Source: Flavobacterium sp. UBA6195 (GTDB lineage: Bacteria; Bacteroidota; Bacteroidia; Flavobacteriales; Flavobacteriaceae). From it: a DNA stretch of 15,277 nucleotides. The notes under the pieces were generated by a model. That model saw nothing but the letters and a program-made list of their open reading frames with translations, searched no databases and was not told the origin of the DNA. The translations under genes and the position numbers were made by a program. Shown one piece after another: positions 6,133 to 13,264 of this stretch (the first letter of the stretch is position 1; every line of letters begins with the position of its first letter). The stretch covers positions 1-15,277 of the forward strand of contig NZ_DITB01000058.1 in assembly GCF_002422095.1 (NCBI RefSeq), read 5' to 3'.

Positions 6133-6687
6133 ATGAATTTAATTCTAGAAACACCCCGATTAATCCTAAGAGAAATGCGTCACGAAGATGCAAATGCTCT
6201 ATTTGAAATGGATTGCAATCCTAATGTGCACAAATATCTGTGGCAAAAACCCGTTGTACATATTGACGAAGTTCATGCTTATATTGATATGGTTAGAAAG
6301 CAATACATCAATAACGGAATTGGGCGTTTTGTAGCTATTACTAAAAACACGAATGAATTAATTGGTTGGACAGGAATTAAATTTGTAAACGACCACGTAG
6401 AAAATGGAAACACTAATTTCTATGATTACGGCTATCGTTTAAATGAAAAATTTTGGAACAAAGGTTTCGCTACTGAAGCTTCAAACGCTTGGCTAGATTA
6501 TGGCTTTAACCAAATGAACATTCAAGAAATGAATGCTTATACTCATGCCGAAAACGGAGCTTCTAACCATGTGTTGCAAAAAGTAGGTTTCCATTTTATG
6601 GAAGATTATCCTGATGAAAATGGCATAACTTGGAAATGGTGGCTGTTAAAGAAATTAGAATTTAGAAATCAGAATTTAGAACAATGA
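6133..6687 (+). CDS. GNAT family N-acetyltransferase (RimJ/RimL-like)
   Basis: A 184-residue GNAT enzyme that would move an acetyl group from acetyl-CoA to an amine; the acceptor is unknown. The N-terminus ETPRLILREMRHEDANALFEM (6-26) is the typical Acetyltransf_3 opening. The acetyl-CoA-binding region is YRLNEKFWNKGFATEA (101-116), with NKGFA standing for the Q/RxxGxG/A loop. NGASNHVLQKVGF (141-153) is the conserved C-terminal acetyl-CoA segment. The stop codon overlaps the start of the next gene by four bases (ATGA at 6684-6687), which implies translational coupling. The last ten residues (LEFRNQNLEQ) come from a low-complexity AGAATTTAGAA-type repeat and are probably not functional. Confidence 0.88.
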   Translation: MNLILETPRLILREMRHEDANALFEMDCNPNVHKYLWQKPVVHIDEVHAYIDMVRKQYINNGIGRFVAITKNTNELIGWTGIKFVNDHVENGNTNFYDYGYRLNEKFWNKGFATEASNAWLDYGFNQMNIQEMNAYTHAENGASNHVLQKVGFHFMEDYPDENGITWKWWLLKKLEFRNQNLEQ

Positions 6688-7529
6688 AAACAATCAAAAT
6701 AGCTGGAGTTCCAGAACATTTCAACTTACCTTGGCACATGTGTATCGAAGATGGCGAATTTGAAGCCGTGGGAATCGACTTGCAATGGACTGATGTCCCA
6801 GAAGGTACAGGAAAATTGTGTCAAATGTTGCGCGATGGCGAAACCGATATTGCTGTAATTCTTACTGAAGGCATAATAAAAGATATCGCAGCTGGAAATC
6901 CGAGCAAGATTGTGCAAGTTTATGTACAAAGTCCTTTAATTTGGGGAATTCACGTTGCTGCTAATTCTAATTCTAAAACACTTTCGGATTTAGAACATAA
7001 AAAAGTAGCGATTTCTCGAATGGGTTCAGGCTCGCATTTGATGAGTATAGTGAATGCTCAAAATCAAAATTGGAACACCGAAAACTTACAATTCGAAATC
7101 GTAAACACTATTGATGGCGCCGTTGAAAGTTTAACTTCAGGGAAAGCAGATTACTTCATGTGGGAGCGTTTTATGACGCAACCTCTTGTCGATAAAGGCA
7201 TTTTCAGAAGAATTGCGGATTGCCCTACTCCTTGGCCTTGTTTCGTAATTGCGGTACGAAATGAAGTTTTAGAAAATCAGCCAAAAGTAATCGACCAAAT
7301 TTTAGACATCATCAATACCACAACCGAAGAATTCAAAATGATTCCAAGTATTGACAGAACTTTAGCTTCTAAATACAATCAAAAAGTGGAAGCTATTCAA
7401 GAATGGTTAAAACTAACACGTTGGTCGCAAAAACAAATGACGGGTCCAACATTAGATAAAATAATGGAACAACTTTTGAAGCTTCAAATTATCGAGAAAA
7501 AAGTCCCAAAAGAGTCTATACTTAAATAA
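6684..7529 (+). CDS. Cytosolic periplasmic-binding-fold protein, Ca3427/NMT1-like
   Basis: A 281-residue protein with a type 2 periplasmic-binding fold similar to ABC-transporter substrate-binding proteins of the NMT1/SsuA type. Evidence is the first strand KTIKIAGVPEHFNLPW (2-17), GDTDIAVI-like DGETDIAVILTEG (51-63), KVAISRMGSGSH (107-118; hinge and ligand loop) and the second-lobe ADYFMWERF (155-163). It has no signal peptide or lipobox and no permease or ATPase gene nearby, so it is unlikely to be a transporter component. The NCBI conserved-domain family named after Candida albicans Ca3427 groups such soluble orphans; this placement is from memory. Its ligand is unknown. The four-base overlap with the acetyltransferase suggests a shared task, perhaps binding a metabolite related to the acceptor. 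Confidence 0.75.
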   Translation: MKTIKIAGVPEHFNLPWHMCIEDGEFEAVGIDLQWTDVPEGTGKLCQMLRDGETDIAVILTEGIIKDIAAGNPSKIVQVYVQSPLIWGIHVAANSNSKTLSDLEHKKVAISRMGSGSHLMSIVNAQNQNWNTENLQFEIVNTIDGAVESLTSGKADYFMWERFMTQPLVDKGIFRRIADCPTPWPCFVIAVRNEVLENQPKVIDQILDIINTTTEEFKMIPSIDRTLASKYNQKVEAIQEWLKLTRWSQKQMTGPTLDKIMEQLLKLQIIEKKVPKESILK

Positions 7530-7556
7530 TTCCGTATTTTTATCGTTTTAAACGAA

Positions 7557-8486
7557 ATGACAATTAAAATCCCAACTATCGCCGAACTCAAAGAAAAGCT
7601 TTCTTTACCGAAGCCGTGGGATAATGTTGTCATTTTTTTGTTGAATATCTTAATTGCTATTCCTCTTTTTTTAATTGCACATCAAAATTTAATCGATTTA
7701 GAATGGTCACTACATTTGGATAGAATCATCATATTCATCCTTATTCTTGTAGCCATTCAACTAGTTCTTCGATTGGTGAAAACCATCATTATTCTGATTG
7801 TTTTTCTATACTTAATTGCTTTGTTATACGGAACTTTGTTCGGAAATTATGGTTTTAATCGGGTTTTTGAAGATTATCGTTATATGGTGTATTCCATGAG
7901 CGAAACACCAAATCCGCAAGACATTATTGTAGCCAAATTGCTTCCTTTTCCTAATAAATCTAAAATCATTAAAGCGGTAGATTTTTCTAATCCGAAAGTT
8001 AGAAACTTTGCCTTATATGCAACAACGAAACATTTCAGAGAAATCAAACAAACTGGCGAAACCCGAAGAATGATTCAGTGTTTTGCTGTTTTTAAAGAAA
8101 TTAGAAACCGTTGGAATTACGTGAACGATCCAAAAGGAAGAGAATATATTGCTTACGCTTCAGAAAGTTTACAACATTTTTCGGGTGATTGTGATGACCA
8201 CGCTATTTTGATGGCTGCCTGTATTAAAGCTATTGGTGGAACACCTAGAATTATTCATACTGGAGGCCATTTATACCCTGAAATGTTGATTGGTAATAAA
8301 AACGATTTAGAAACCGCCATTTATTTAATTAAAGAGGTACTTTTTAAACAAGAAAGTTATAACCAGCAAATTCATTATCACATTGATGAACGAGGACATA
8401 TTTGGCTCAACTTAGATTACACAGCTACCTATCCGGGTGGAAAATTTATGAGTGAAGAAATATTAGGAGCACTAACTTTCAATTGA
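7557..8486 (+). CDS. Membrane-anchored transglutaminase-like protein
   Basis: A 309-residue protein with hydrophobic, probably membrane-spanning, segments at about 23-41, 56-73 and 76-95, followed by a soluble transglutaminase-like domain. The papain-like catalytic Cys is C212 in FSGDCDDHAILMAA (208-221). The His/Asp pair is probably H281 and D287 in HIWLNLDYT. Bacterial proteins with this fold are usually peptidases or transpeptidases; the substrate here is unknown. No signal-peptide cleavage site is apparent, so the catalytic domain is held at the inner membrane, and its orientation cannot be told from the sequence. It follows the previous gene by 27 nt and is followed at once by two genes for exported proteins, which suggests an envelope role. 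Confidence 0.8.
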   Translation: MTIKIPTIAELKEKLSLPKPWDNVVIFLLNILIAIPLFLIAHQNLIDLEWSLHLDRIIIFILILVAIQLVLRLVKTIIILIVFLYLIALLYGTLFGNYGFNRVFEDYRYMVYSMSETPNPQDIIVAKLLPFPNKSKIIKAVDFSNPKVRNFALYATTKHFREIKQTGETRRMIQCFAVFKEIRNRWNYVNDPKGREYIAYASESLQHFSGDCDDHAILMAACIKAIGGTPRIIHTGGHLYPEMLIGNKNDLETAIYLIKEVLFKQESYNQQIHYHIDERGHIWLNLDYTATYPGGKFMSEEILGALTFN

Positions 8487-8524
8487 TAAATTTAATATAT
8501 TTACAAAAACAATATCCCTATTTT

Positions 8525-9115
8525 TTGAAAAAAATAAGCTATTTATTAGTGATATTCCTTTCGATTAACGCTTTTTCACAAAGTAATTCAACCGCTTATG
8601 ATTCACTTCCATCTCCAATTTTGTCTAAAAAAAGTGAGTTAAAAATAGATGTTTTCCATTTTGTTACCTACGGAAGATTAGGTATTTCATACGATCGTTT
8701 TTTAAACAAAGATTTTTCAGGGGGTATTACTGGTATTTTTTTAAATAAAAAAAGTACAAGAGATAATTTTCTTACTGACGATACAAGAACTTTAATTGAT
8801 TATCAAATAATTCCATATGTTCGATATGCTTTATCTAAAAGCGCAACAAATTTATATTATTTAGAAGGTTTTGTGAATGTTAATGGTGGTAATTATAAAG
8901 AGTTAACGCATTTAAACAATGGAAGTGCCGACTATGTTGTAATAACAAAACATCGATATACCGATCTGGCTTTAGGAGGTTCGATAGGTTATAAATTATA
9001 CCTAAAAGAATGTTTTGTAATAGACTTGACTGTGGGTATTGGTAAAAACATATTACAAGAAAACAGTCCATCAACAGTAGCGAGAATGGGAATTAATTTA
9101 GGTTATAGATTTTAA
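8525..9115 (+). CDS. Secreted beta-rich (probable outer-membrane barrel) protein, TTG start
   Basis: No recognised family. The frame is open from a TTG at 8483, but starting at the in-frame TTG at 8525 gives a standard signal peptide: KK, then a hydrophobic run ISYLLVIFLSINAFSQ with probable cleavage after AFSQ. I therefore prefer 8525 (196 residues). No ATG is available near the N-terminus. The mature part alternates hydrophobic and polar residues (YGRLGISYDRF, IIPYVRYAL, LALGGSIGYKLYL, FVIDLTVGIG) and ends in GINLGYRF. The terminal Phe is typical of outer-membrane barrels, and small DUF3575-like Bacteroidota proteins look similar. It sits between a membrane transglutaminase-like gene and a lipoprotein gene (10 nt away), so the three are probably cotranscribed. 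Confidence 0.65.
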   Translation: MKKISYLLVIFLSINAFSQSNSTAYDSLPSPILSKKSELKIDVFHFVTYGRLGISYDRFLNKDFSGGITGIFLNKKSTRDNFLTDDTRTLIDYQIIPYVRYALSKSATNLYYLEGFVNVNGGNYKELTHLNNGSADYVVITKHRYTDLALGGSIGYKLYLKECFVIDLTVGIGKNILQENSPSTVARMGINLGYRF

Positions 9116-9125
9116 GTAAAATATC

Positions 9126-9656
9126 ATGAAAAAATACATATTTATTCTTACGTTTATTATTCCGGTATTTGTATTTACAAGTTGTACAGAAAGTGATGAT
9201 GAATTTTTTGCTTCTACTACTTTAACAGCAAATGATTTAATTGAAGTTAGCCTTACAGGAGATGAAGTAACTGTTTCGAGTAATATTCCTCGAATATTGC
9301 CTCAAACAACAAATCCTTTCGACATTTTTTTAACGAGCACCTCAAGAAAAATGTTTTTCAACTATACCATACAAAAGAAGAACAGTAATAATGTATGGGA
9401 ATACATAACTCCATCAAATATTGTTTTACTAAATGGTGAAAATCAAACAGGAAGTTATATTTCAGGAATTGCCGTATTAGATGCCATAGATACTACTTAT
9501 GAATATGAAAGTAAAATTACCTTAACAACAGGACAATACCGTATTTCATTTGACCCTGAAATTGTAACCCTTAATGCTCAAAATGCAGTAATGGTAACTG
9601 TTAAGACTAGTGTTACAGGAATACCTAATAACATGTTAGAATTTACAATTAATTGA
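9126..9656 (+). CDS. Probable surface lipoprotein of unknown function
   Basis: A 176-residue protein starting with a lipoprotein signal peptide: MKK, a hydrophobic stretch to residue 18 and a lipobox FTSC with the lipidated Cys at 20. The residues after it, TESDDEFF, contain an S-D-D-E run resembling the lipoprotein export signal described for Flavobacteriia. The protein is therefore inferred to reach the outer face of the outer membrane. The remainder is beta-rich with no recognised domain or catalytic motif. It follows the barrel-like gene by 10 nt and ends the plus-strand run. No convincing terminator is seen in the 67-nt convergent gap to methylglyoxal synthase. Confidence 0.75.
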   Translation: MKKYIFILTFIIPVFVFTSCTESDDEFFASTTLTANDLIEVSLTGDEVTVSSNIPRILPQTTNPFDIFLTSTSRKMFFNYTIQKKNSNNVWEYITPSNIVLLNGENQTGSYISGIAVLDAIDTTYEYESKITLTTGQYRISFDPEIVTLNAQNAVMVTVKTSVTGIPNNMLEFTIN

Positions 9657-9723
9657 TTTATATAACAGACAACTTTAAGGATTTTTCTACTGATATATAA
9701 AACATTTTTCAATTAAGTAAATA

Positions 9724-10086
9724 TTATAGTGCTAAAACCATTAACTGAGCTGTGGCTTCGTTAGTGGCTAATGGCACATTGTGTACATCGCAAATTCGAA
9801 TTAACATATTAATATCGGCTTCATGGGGATGATTAGAGTTTGGGTCTTTAAAAAACAAAACCATTTTAGTTTTTCCTTCAGCAACACGAGCTGCAATTTG
9901 GGCATCACCTCCTAAAGGACCAGATAACATCTTTTTTACTTTAAAACCTGCCGCTTCTGCTTTACCTCCAGTGGTTCCGGTGGCAATTATTTTAATATTT
10001 TCTTTTGATAAAATGGTTTTATTCTTATTTAAAAACTGTACCATATCGGCTTTCTTTCCATCATGTGCAATAATAGCTAATTCCAT
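9724..10086 (-). CDS. mgsA: Methylglyoxal synthase
   Basis: This enzyme converts dihydroxyacetone phosphate to methylglyoxal and phosphate, a bypass that relieves sugar-phosphate build-up when phosphate is short. The 120 residues include AHDGKK (7-12), TGTTGGK (36-42; phosphate binding), SGPLGGDAQ (55-63) with catalytic Asp D61, FKDPNSNHPHEAD (79-91) with D81, H88 and D91 in the positions of the conserved DP...PHxxD motif, and PLATNEATA (105-113). All catalytic residues are kept. Compared with the better-known enzymes (about 137-152 residues), it lacks roughly 15-30 C-terminal residues. It is expressed from its own promoter (10110-10140) within a glycolytic gene group, which fits control of carbon flow at triose phosphate. 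Confidence 0.93.
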   Translation of the reverse strand: MELAIIAHDGKKADMVQFLNKNKTILSKENIKIIATGTTGGKAEAAGFKVKKMLSGPLGGDAQIAARVAEGKTKMVLFFKDPNSNHPHEADINMLIRICDVHNVPLATNEATAQLMVLAL

Positions 10087-10109
10087 AATTTAATTTAATT
10101 CATTCCTCA

Positions 10110-10140
10110 CAAATGTAATAATAAAAAAATCCCAAATCAA
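10110..10140 (-). promoter_or_regulatory. Promoter of mgsA
   Basis: On the minus strand TTG (complement of 10138-10140), a 20-nt spacer and TACATTTG (complement of 10110-10117) fit the Bacteroidota consensus. The -7 element lies 23 nt before the mgsA start. The -33 element and spacer lie inside the terminator hairpin of the upstream kinase gene. Confidence 0.6.
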
Positions 10141-10161
10141 AAATGATATGATTTGGGATTT
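10123..10161 (-). terminator. Rho-independent terminator of the BadF/BadG-type kinase gene
   Basis: A perfect 13-bp inverted repeat (10127-10139 with 10149-10161, AAATCCCAAATCA and its complement) with a 9-nt loop is followed on the minus strand by a T run (complement of 10123-10129). It starts 21 nt after the kinase stop codon. Confidence 0.85.
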
Positions 10162-10182
10162 AATCAACTTTAAATTAATTTT

Positions 10183-11034
10183 TTATTTGTTTAAAACATG
10201 ATATGCTATTAGACCATCAATCGGTCTTCTTAGAACATTTCCTATTTTAATAGATTTTTTTTCAAGTACTGATGTTAGTTCCTCTTTCAAATAAAAAGCA
10301 ATAGAACCAATAAAATGTACCGGAACTTCTTTACAATTATCGAATTGTTCAATATAATTTTCAACAAAAGATTCCATTTCTTTTTGAATCAATTTTTGGC
10401 AGAATTCGGTGTCTTTGTGACGAATTAAAAACTTCGCAAAAGTGGCTAAATACGCATTAGGATTTGGCTCTTTATATAAATTATGTTTGATATAATCGGC
10501 ATCTAAATTATATTCTTCTTCAAATTCTTGAACTAATTCTTTAGGCATTTTATTGAAATAATAAGCCCGAATCAAATGACGTCCAAAACGATTTCCAGAA
10601 CAATCATCCATAGCAATATACCCTAAAGATTGTACTTTTTGATGCAACACTTTTCCATCAAAATAAGAACAATTTGAACCCGTTCCTAAGATACAAACAA
10701 TGGCTTTTTCGTCTTTAGGAGTTGTAGCATAAACCGCCGCATAGGTGTCTTCATGAACAACTACAACTGCATGCTTAAAATAATCTTGAAAAACTAAAGT
10801 TAGAAAGTCTTTCATACGATCTGTTCCACATCCTGCACCGTAAAAGAACAAGTGAGTAGCTTTATCTTTATTATGCGAAATATCAAACTTATCTTCTAAT
10901 CGGCTGATAATTTCGTCTTTGTCTAATACTTCAGGGTTTAATCCTAAAGATTGAGTAGTGAATACTACTTTTCCATTATCATCAATTGCAATCCAATCGG
11001 CTTTTGTAGAACCACTGTCAACTAATAATTTCAT
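10183..11034 (-). CDS. BadF/BadG/BcrA/BcrD-type ATPase, probable N-acetylglucosamine kinase-like sugar kinase
   Basis: A 283-residue member of the ASKHA (actin/hexokinase) superfamily. The phosphate-1 loop is DSGSTKADW (6-14), GAGCGT lies at 66-71, HEDTYAA (94-100) carries the likely catalytic Asp (D96), the phosphate-2 loop is LGTGSN (116-121), and a C-terminal HFIGSIAFYL forms the adenosine site. Related proteins phosphorylate N-acetylglucosamine or other amino sugars, though the family also includes activators of 2-hydroxyacyl-CoA dehydratases. The glycolytic neighbours favour a sugar kinase. The segment that normally reads GDEGSG is here MDDCSGNRFGR (142-152), so this is a divergent branch. 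Only 28 nt separate its start from the gapA terminator, and no promoter is seen there. It probably depends on read-through from pfkA-gapA. Confidence 0.8.
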   Translation of the reverse strand: MKLLVDSGSTKADWIAIDDNGKVVFTTQSLGLNPEVLDKDEIISRLEDKFDISHNKDKATHLFFYGAGCGTDRMKDFLTLVFQDYFKHAVVVVHEDTYAAVYATTPKDEKAIVCILGTGSNCSYFDGKVLHQKVQSLGYIAMDDCSGNRFGRHLIRAYYFNKMPKELVQEFEEEYNLDADYIKHNLYKEPNPNAYLATFAKFLIRHKDTEFCQKLIQKEMESFVENYIEQFDNCKEVPVHFIGSIAFYLKEELTSVLEKKSIKIGNVLRRPIDGLIAYHVLNK

Positions 11035-11062
11035 TTGTTGGGTGTTAGTTTAGTTTAGGAGG

Positions 11063-11096
11063 AAAAAATCCCGCATAAAATGTGGCGGGATTTTTT
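11063..11096 (-). terminator. Rho-independent terminator of gapA
   Basis: A 12-bp perfect inverted repeat (AAAAAATCCCGC at 11063-11074 with its complement at 11085-11096) encloses a 10-nt loop. Its A/T-rich ends give a T tract on either strand. It lies 9 nt beyond the gapA stop codon and 28 nt before the kinase start, so it could act as a partial terminator within the operon. Confidence 0.85.
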
Positions 11097-11105
11097 TTTA
11101 ATATA

Positions 11106-12116
11106 TTATTTTAAACCAGCAACATGTACCGATAAATCAATTAATTTACTTGAGTAACCGTATTCGTTATCATACCATGAAACTAATTTGAAGAAAGTAG
11201 AATTCAATCCGATTCCAGCTTTAGCATCAACAATTGAAGTTCTAGAATCAGAAACAAAGTCTTGTGAAACTACATCATCTTCCGTAAATCCTAAAATACC
11301 TTTCATTGAAGTTTCAGAAGCATTTTTAAGTACTTTCATGATTTCTTCATAAGTAGTCTCTTTCTCTAATTTAACGGTTAAGTCAACTACAGAAACATCT
11401 ACTGTAGGAACACGGAATGACATTCCTGTAAGTTTTCCATTTAATGAAGGAATAACTTTTCCTACAGCTTTAGCAGCTCCTGTAGAAGAAGGAATAATGT
11501 TTACAGAAGCAGCACGACCACCTCTCCAATCTTTTTTAGAAGGTCCATCGGCAACCATTTGCGTTGCAGTTGAAGCGTGAACGGTTGTCATTAATCCTTC
11601 TACAATTCCGAAATTATCATTGATTACTTTAGCTAAAGGAGCTAAACAGTTTGTAGTACATGAAGCATTTGAAACAATAGTATCAGTAGCTTTAACCTCA
11701 TTATGATTAACCCCCATTACAAACATAGGGGCATCAGCTGAAGGAGCAGAAATTACTACTTTTTTAGCACCTCCATCAATGTGTGCTTGAGCAGTTTCTA
11801 GAGTAGTAAAAATTCCCGTACATTCTGCTACGACATCTACATCTACACTTGCATCATCCCATTTGATTAATTTTGGATCTCTTTCAGCTGTAACACGAAT
11901 AAATTTATCGTTTACATATAATTTTCCGTCTTTAACTTCAACTTTTCCATTAAAACGACCATGAACTGAATCGTATTTTAATAAATAAGCCAAATGATCT
12001 ACGTCTAATAAATCGTTGATAGCTACTACTTCTACGTTATCTCTGTTGAATGTTTCTCTGAATACAATTCTTCCGATTCTACCGAATCCGTTAATTCCTA
12101 ATTTTACCTTTGACAT
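11106..12116 (-). CDS. gapA: Glyceraldehyde-3-phosphate dehydrogenase, type I
   Basis: Catalyses the NAD-dependent oxidation and phosphorylation of glyceraldehyde 3-phosphate to 1,3-bisphosphoglycerate in glycolysis. The 336 residues are full length. The Rossmann motif GINGFGRIGR is at 7-16, and D35 in AINDLLD selects NAD over NADP. SNASCTTNCLAP (149-160) holds catalytic C153, with H180 as its partner in TTVHASTATQ. DGPSKKDWRGGRAA (190-203) and the C-terminal SWYDNEYGYS are also standard. The gene follows pfkA by 27 nt, and the two are probably one transcript ending at the hairpin at 11063-11096. The only small departures are AS for AY after H180 and MVAD before GPSKKDW; both are compatible with function. 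Confidence 0.97.
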   Translation of the reverse strand: MSKVKLGINGFGRIGRIVFRETFNRDNVEVVAINDLLDVDHLAYLLKYDSVHGRFNGKVEVKDGKLYVNDKFIRVTAERDPKLIKWDDASVDVDVVAECTGIFTTLETAQAHIDGGAKKVVISAPSADAPMFVMGVNHNEVKATDTIVSNASCTTNCLAPLAKVINDNFGIVEGLMTTVHASTATQMVADGPSKKDWRGGRAASVNIIPSSTGAAKAVGKVIPSLNGKLTGMSFRVPTVDVSVVDLTVKLEKETTYEEIMKVLKNASETSMKGILGFTEDDVVSQDFVSDSRTSIVDAKAGIGLNSTFFKLVSWYDNEYGYSSKLIDLSVHVAGLK

Positions 12117-12143
12117 TTTTATTTTCTTTAATTTACAAATTTA

Positions 12144-13130
12144 TTATGATGATACGATATCGGATACTTTTACCAATTCCATATCGATTTCACTTTGACC
12201 TTTGATGGCTTGCTCTAAAGGGGTTAACATAATTTTATCTTGATTCAAACCTACCATGTAGTTAGATTTTCCTTCTAATAAAGTTTCTACAGCTTTAACT
12301 CCTAATCTTGAAGCCAATACGCGGTCAAAACAAGAAGGAGAGCCACCACGTTGCATATGCCCTAAAACCGAAACACGAACATCATATTCAGGCATGTTTT
12401 CTTCTATGTAATCTTTTAATTCAAAAACATTTTTACCTATTTTATCTCCTTCAGAAACCACTACTATACTTGAAGTTTTTCCTGAACCTTTACTTCTTTT
12501 TAACGATTCAACTAATCGGTCTAAACCAAAATCTTCTTCCGGAATAAGAATTTCTTCTGCTCCTGCTCCAATTCCAGCATTTAAAGCAATGTGCCCTGCG
12601 TCTCTTCCCATTACTTCAACGAAGAATAATCGGTTGTGTGAATTTGCGGTATCTCTAATTTTATCGATAGCATCAATTACGGTATTCAAAGCAGTGTCGT
12701 ATCCTAAAGTATGACTGGTACCATAAATATCATTATCAATGGTTCCTGGTATTCCAATTACCGGAAATCCATATTCTTCATTAAAGATTTCTGCTCCAGT
12801 AAAACTACCATCACCTCCAATAACAACAAAAGAATCAATACCTGCTGCTACCAAATTATCATAAGCTTTCTTTCTACCTTCTTTTGTTTTAAATTCAGTT
12901 GAACGCGCCGATTTCAAAATAGTTCCCCCTTTATTGATAATATTTTTTACATCACGTGGTCCCATTTCTTTAAAATCACCTTCTATCATTCCCTGATAAC
13001 CTCTATATATACCTACACATTCCACATTATAAAAGGCACAAGCTCTTACTACTGCACGTATTGCAGCATTCATACCGGGAGAATCACCCCCTGAAGTTAA
13101 AACACCAACTTTTTTAATCTTTATTGACAT
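12144..13130 (-). CDS. pfkA: ATP-dependent 6-phosphofructokinase
   Basis: Phosphorylates fructose 6-phosphate to fructose 1,6-bisphosphate, the committed step of glycolysis. The 328 residues match the usual bacterial length. Motifs are TSGGDSPGMNAAIRA (12-26; ATP loop), YRGYQGM (42-48), GGDGS at 105-109 (a Gly where PPi-dependent enzymes carry Asp, so ATP is the donor), GIPGTIDNDI (126-135) with catalytic base D132, MGRDAGHIA (174-182; substrate binding) and GHMQRGGSPS in the last third. It leads the pfkA-gapA pair (27-nt gap). A candidate promoter lies at 13148-13181. A TamB-like gene lies upstream on the same strand. Confidence 0.97.
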   Translation of the reverse strand: MSIKIKKVGVLTSGGDSPGMNAAIRAVVRACAFYNVECVGIYRGYQGMIEGDFKEMGPRDVKNIINKGGTILKSARSTEFKTKEGRKKAYDNLVAAGIDSFVVIGGDGSFTGAEIFNEEYGFPVIGIPGTIDNDIYGTSHTLGYDTALNTVIDAIDKIRDTANSHNRLFFVEVMGRDAGHIALNAGIGAGAEEILIPEEDFGLDRLVESLKRSKGSGKTSSIVVVSEGDKIGKNVFELKDYIEENMPEYDVRVSVLGHMQRGGSPSCFDRVLASRLGVKAVETLLEGKSNYMVGLNQDKIMLTPLEQAIKGQSEIDMELVKVSDIVSS

Positions 13131-13147
13131 ATTTTTGATTGTTTATG

Positions 13148-13181
13148 TAAAGTTATAAAACGGAAAACAAAAAAAGAGCAA
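13148..13181 (-). promoter_or_regulatory. Candidate promoter of pfkA
   Basis: On the minus strand TTG (complement of 13179-13181), a 23-nt spacer and TAACTTTA (complement of 13148-13155) fit the Bacteroidota consensus except for the last base of the -7 element. The latter ends 17 nt before the pfkA start. The spacer is at the long end of the accepted range. Confidence 0.35.
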
Positions 13182-13188
13182 TTTTTGC
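13168..13188 (-). terminator. Weak candidate terminator after the TamB-like gene
   Basis: On the minus strand GCAA-AAA-TTGC (complement of 13178-13188) is followed by CTC and a run of seven or more T (complement of 13168-13175). The stem is only four pairs, so termination, if any, would be partial. It overlaps the candidate pfkA promoter. Confidence 0.25.
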
Positions 13189-13264
13189 AAACTATTTAAT
13201 GATAGCGGCAAATTCAAACGTTTTCGTTAATAACTTTTTGATTTTAGTATTAAATAACTAAGAA

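Noticed and set aside
6726..6929. Minus-strand open frame inside the binding-protein-like gene
   Set aside because: It lies fully antisense to a gene with recognisable motifs and has no motif of its own.
8880..9074. Minus-strand open frame inside the barrel-like gene
   Set aside because: It is antisense to a frame that has a signal peptide and a barrel-like C-terminus; it is composed of fragments with no domain.
12016..12902. Three plus-strand open frames opposite gapA and pfkA
   Set aside because: They are antisense shadows of two unambiguous glycolytic genes.
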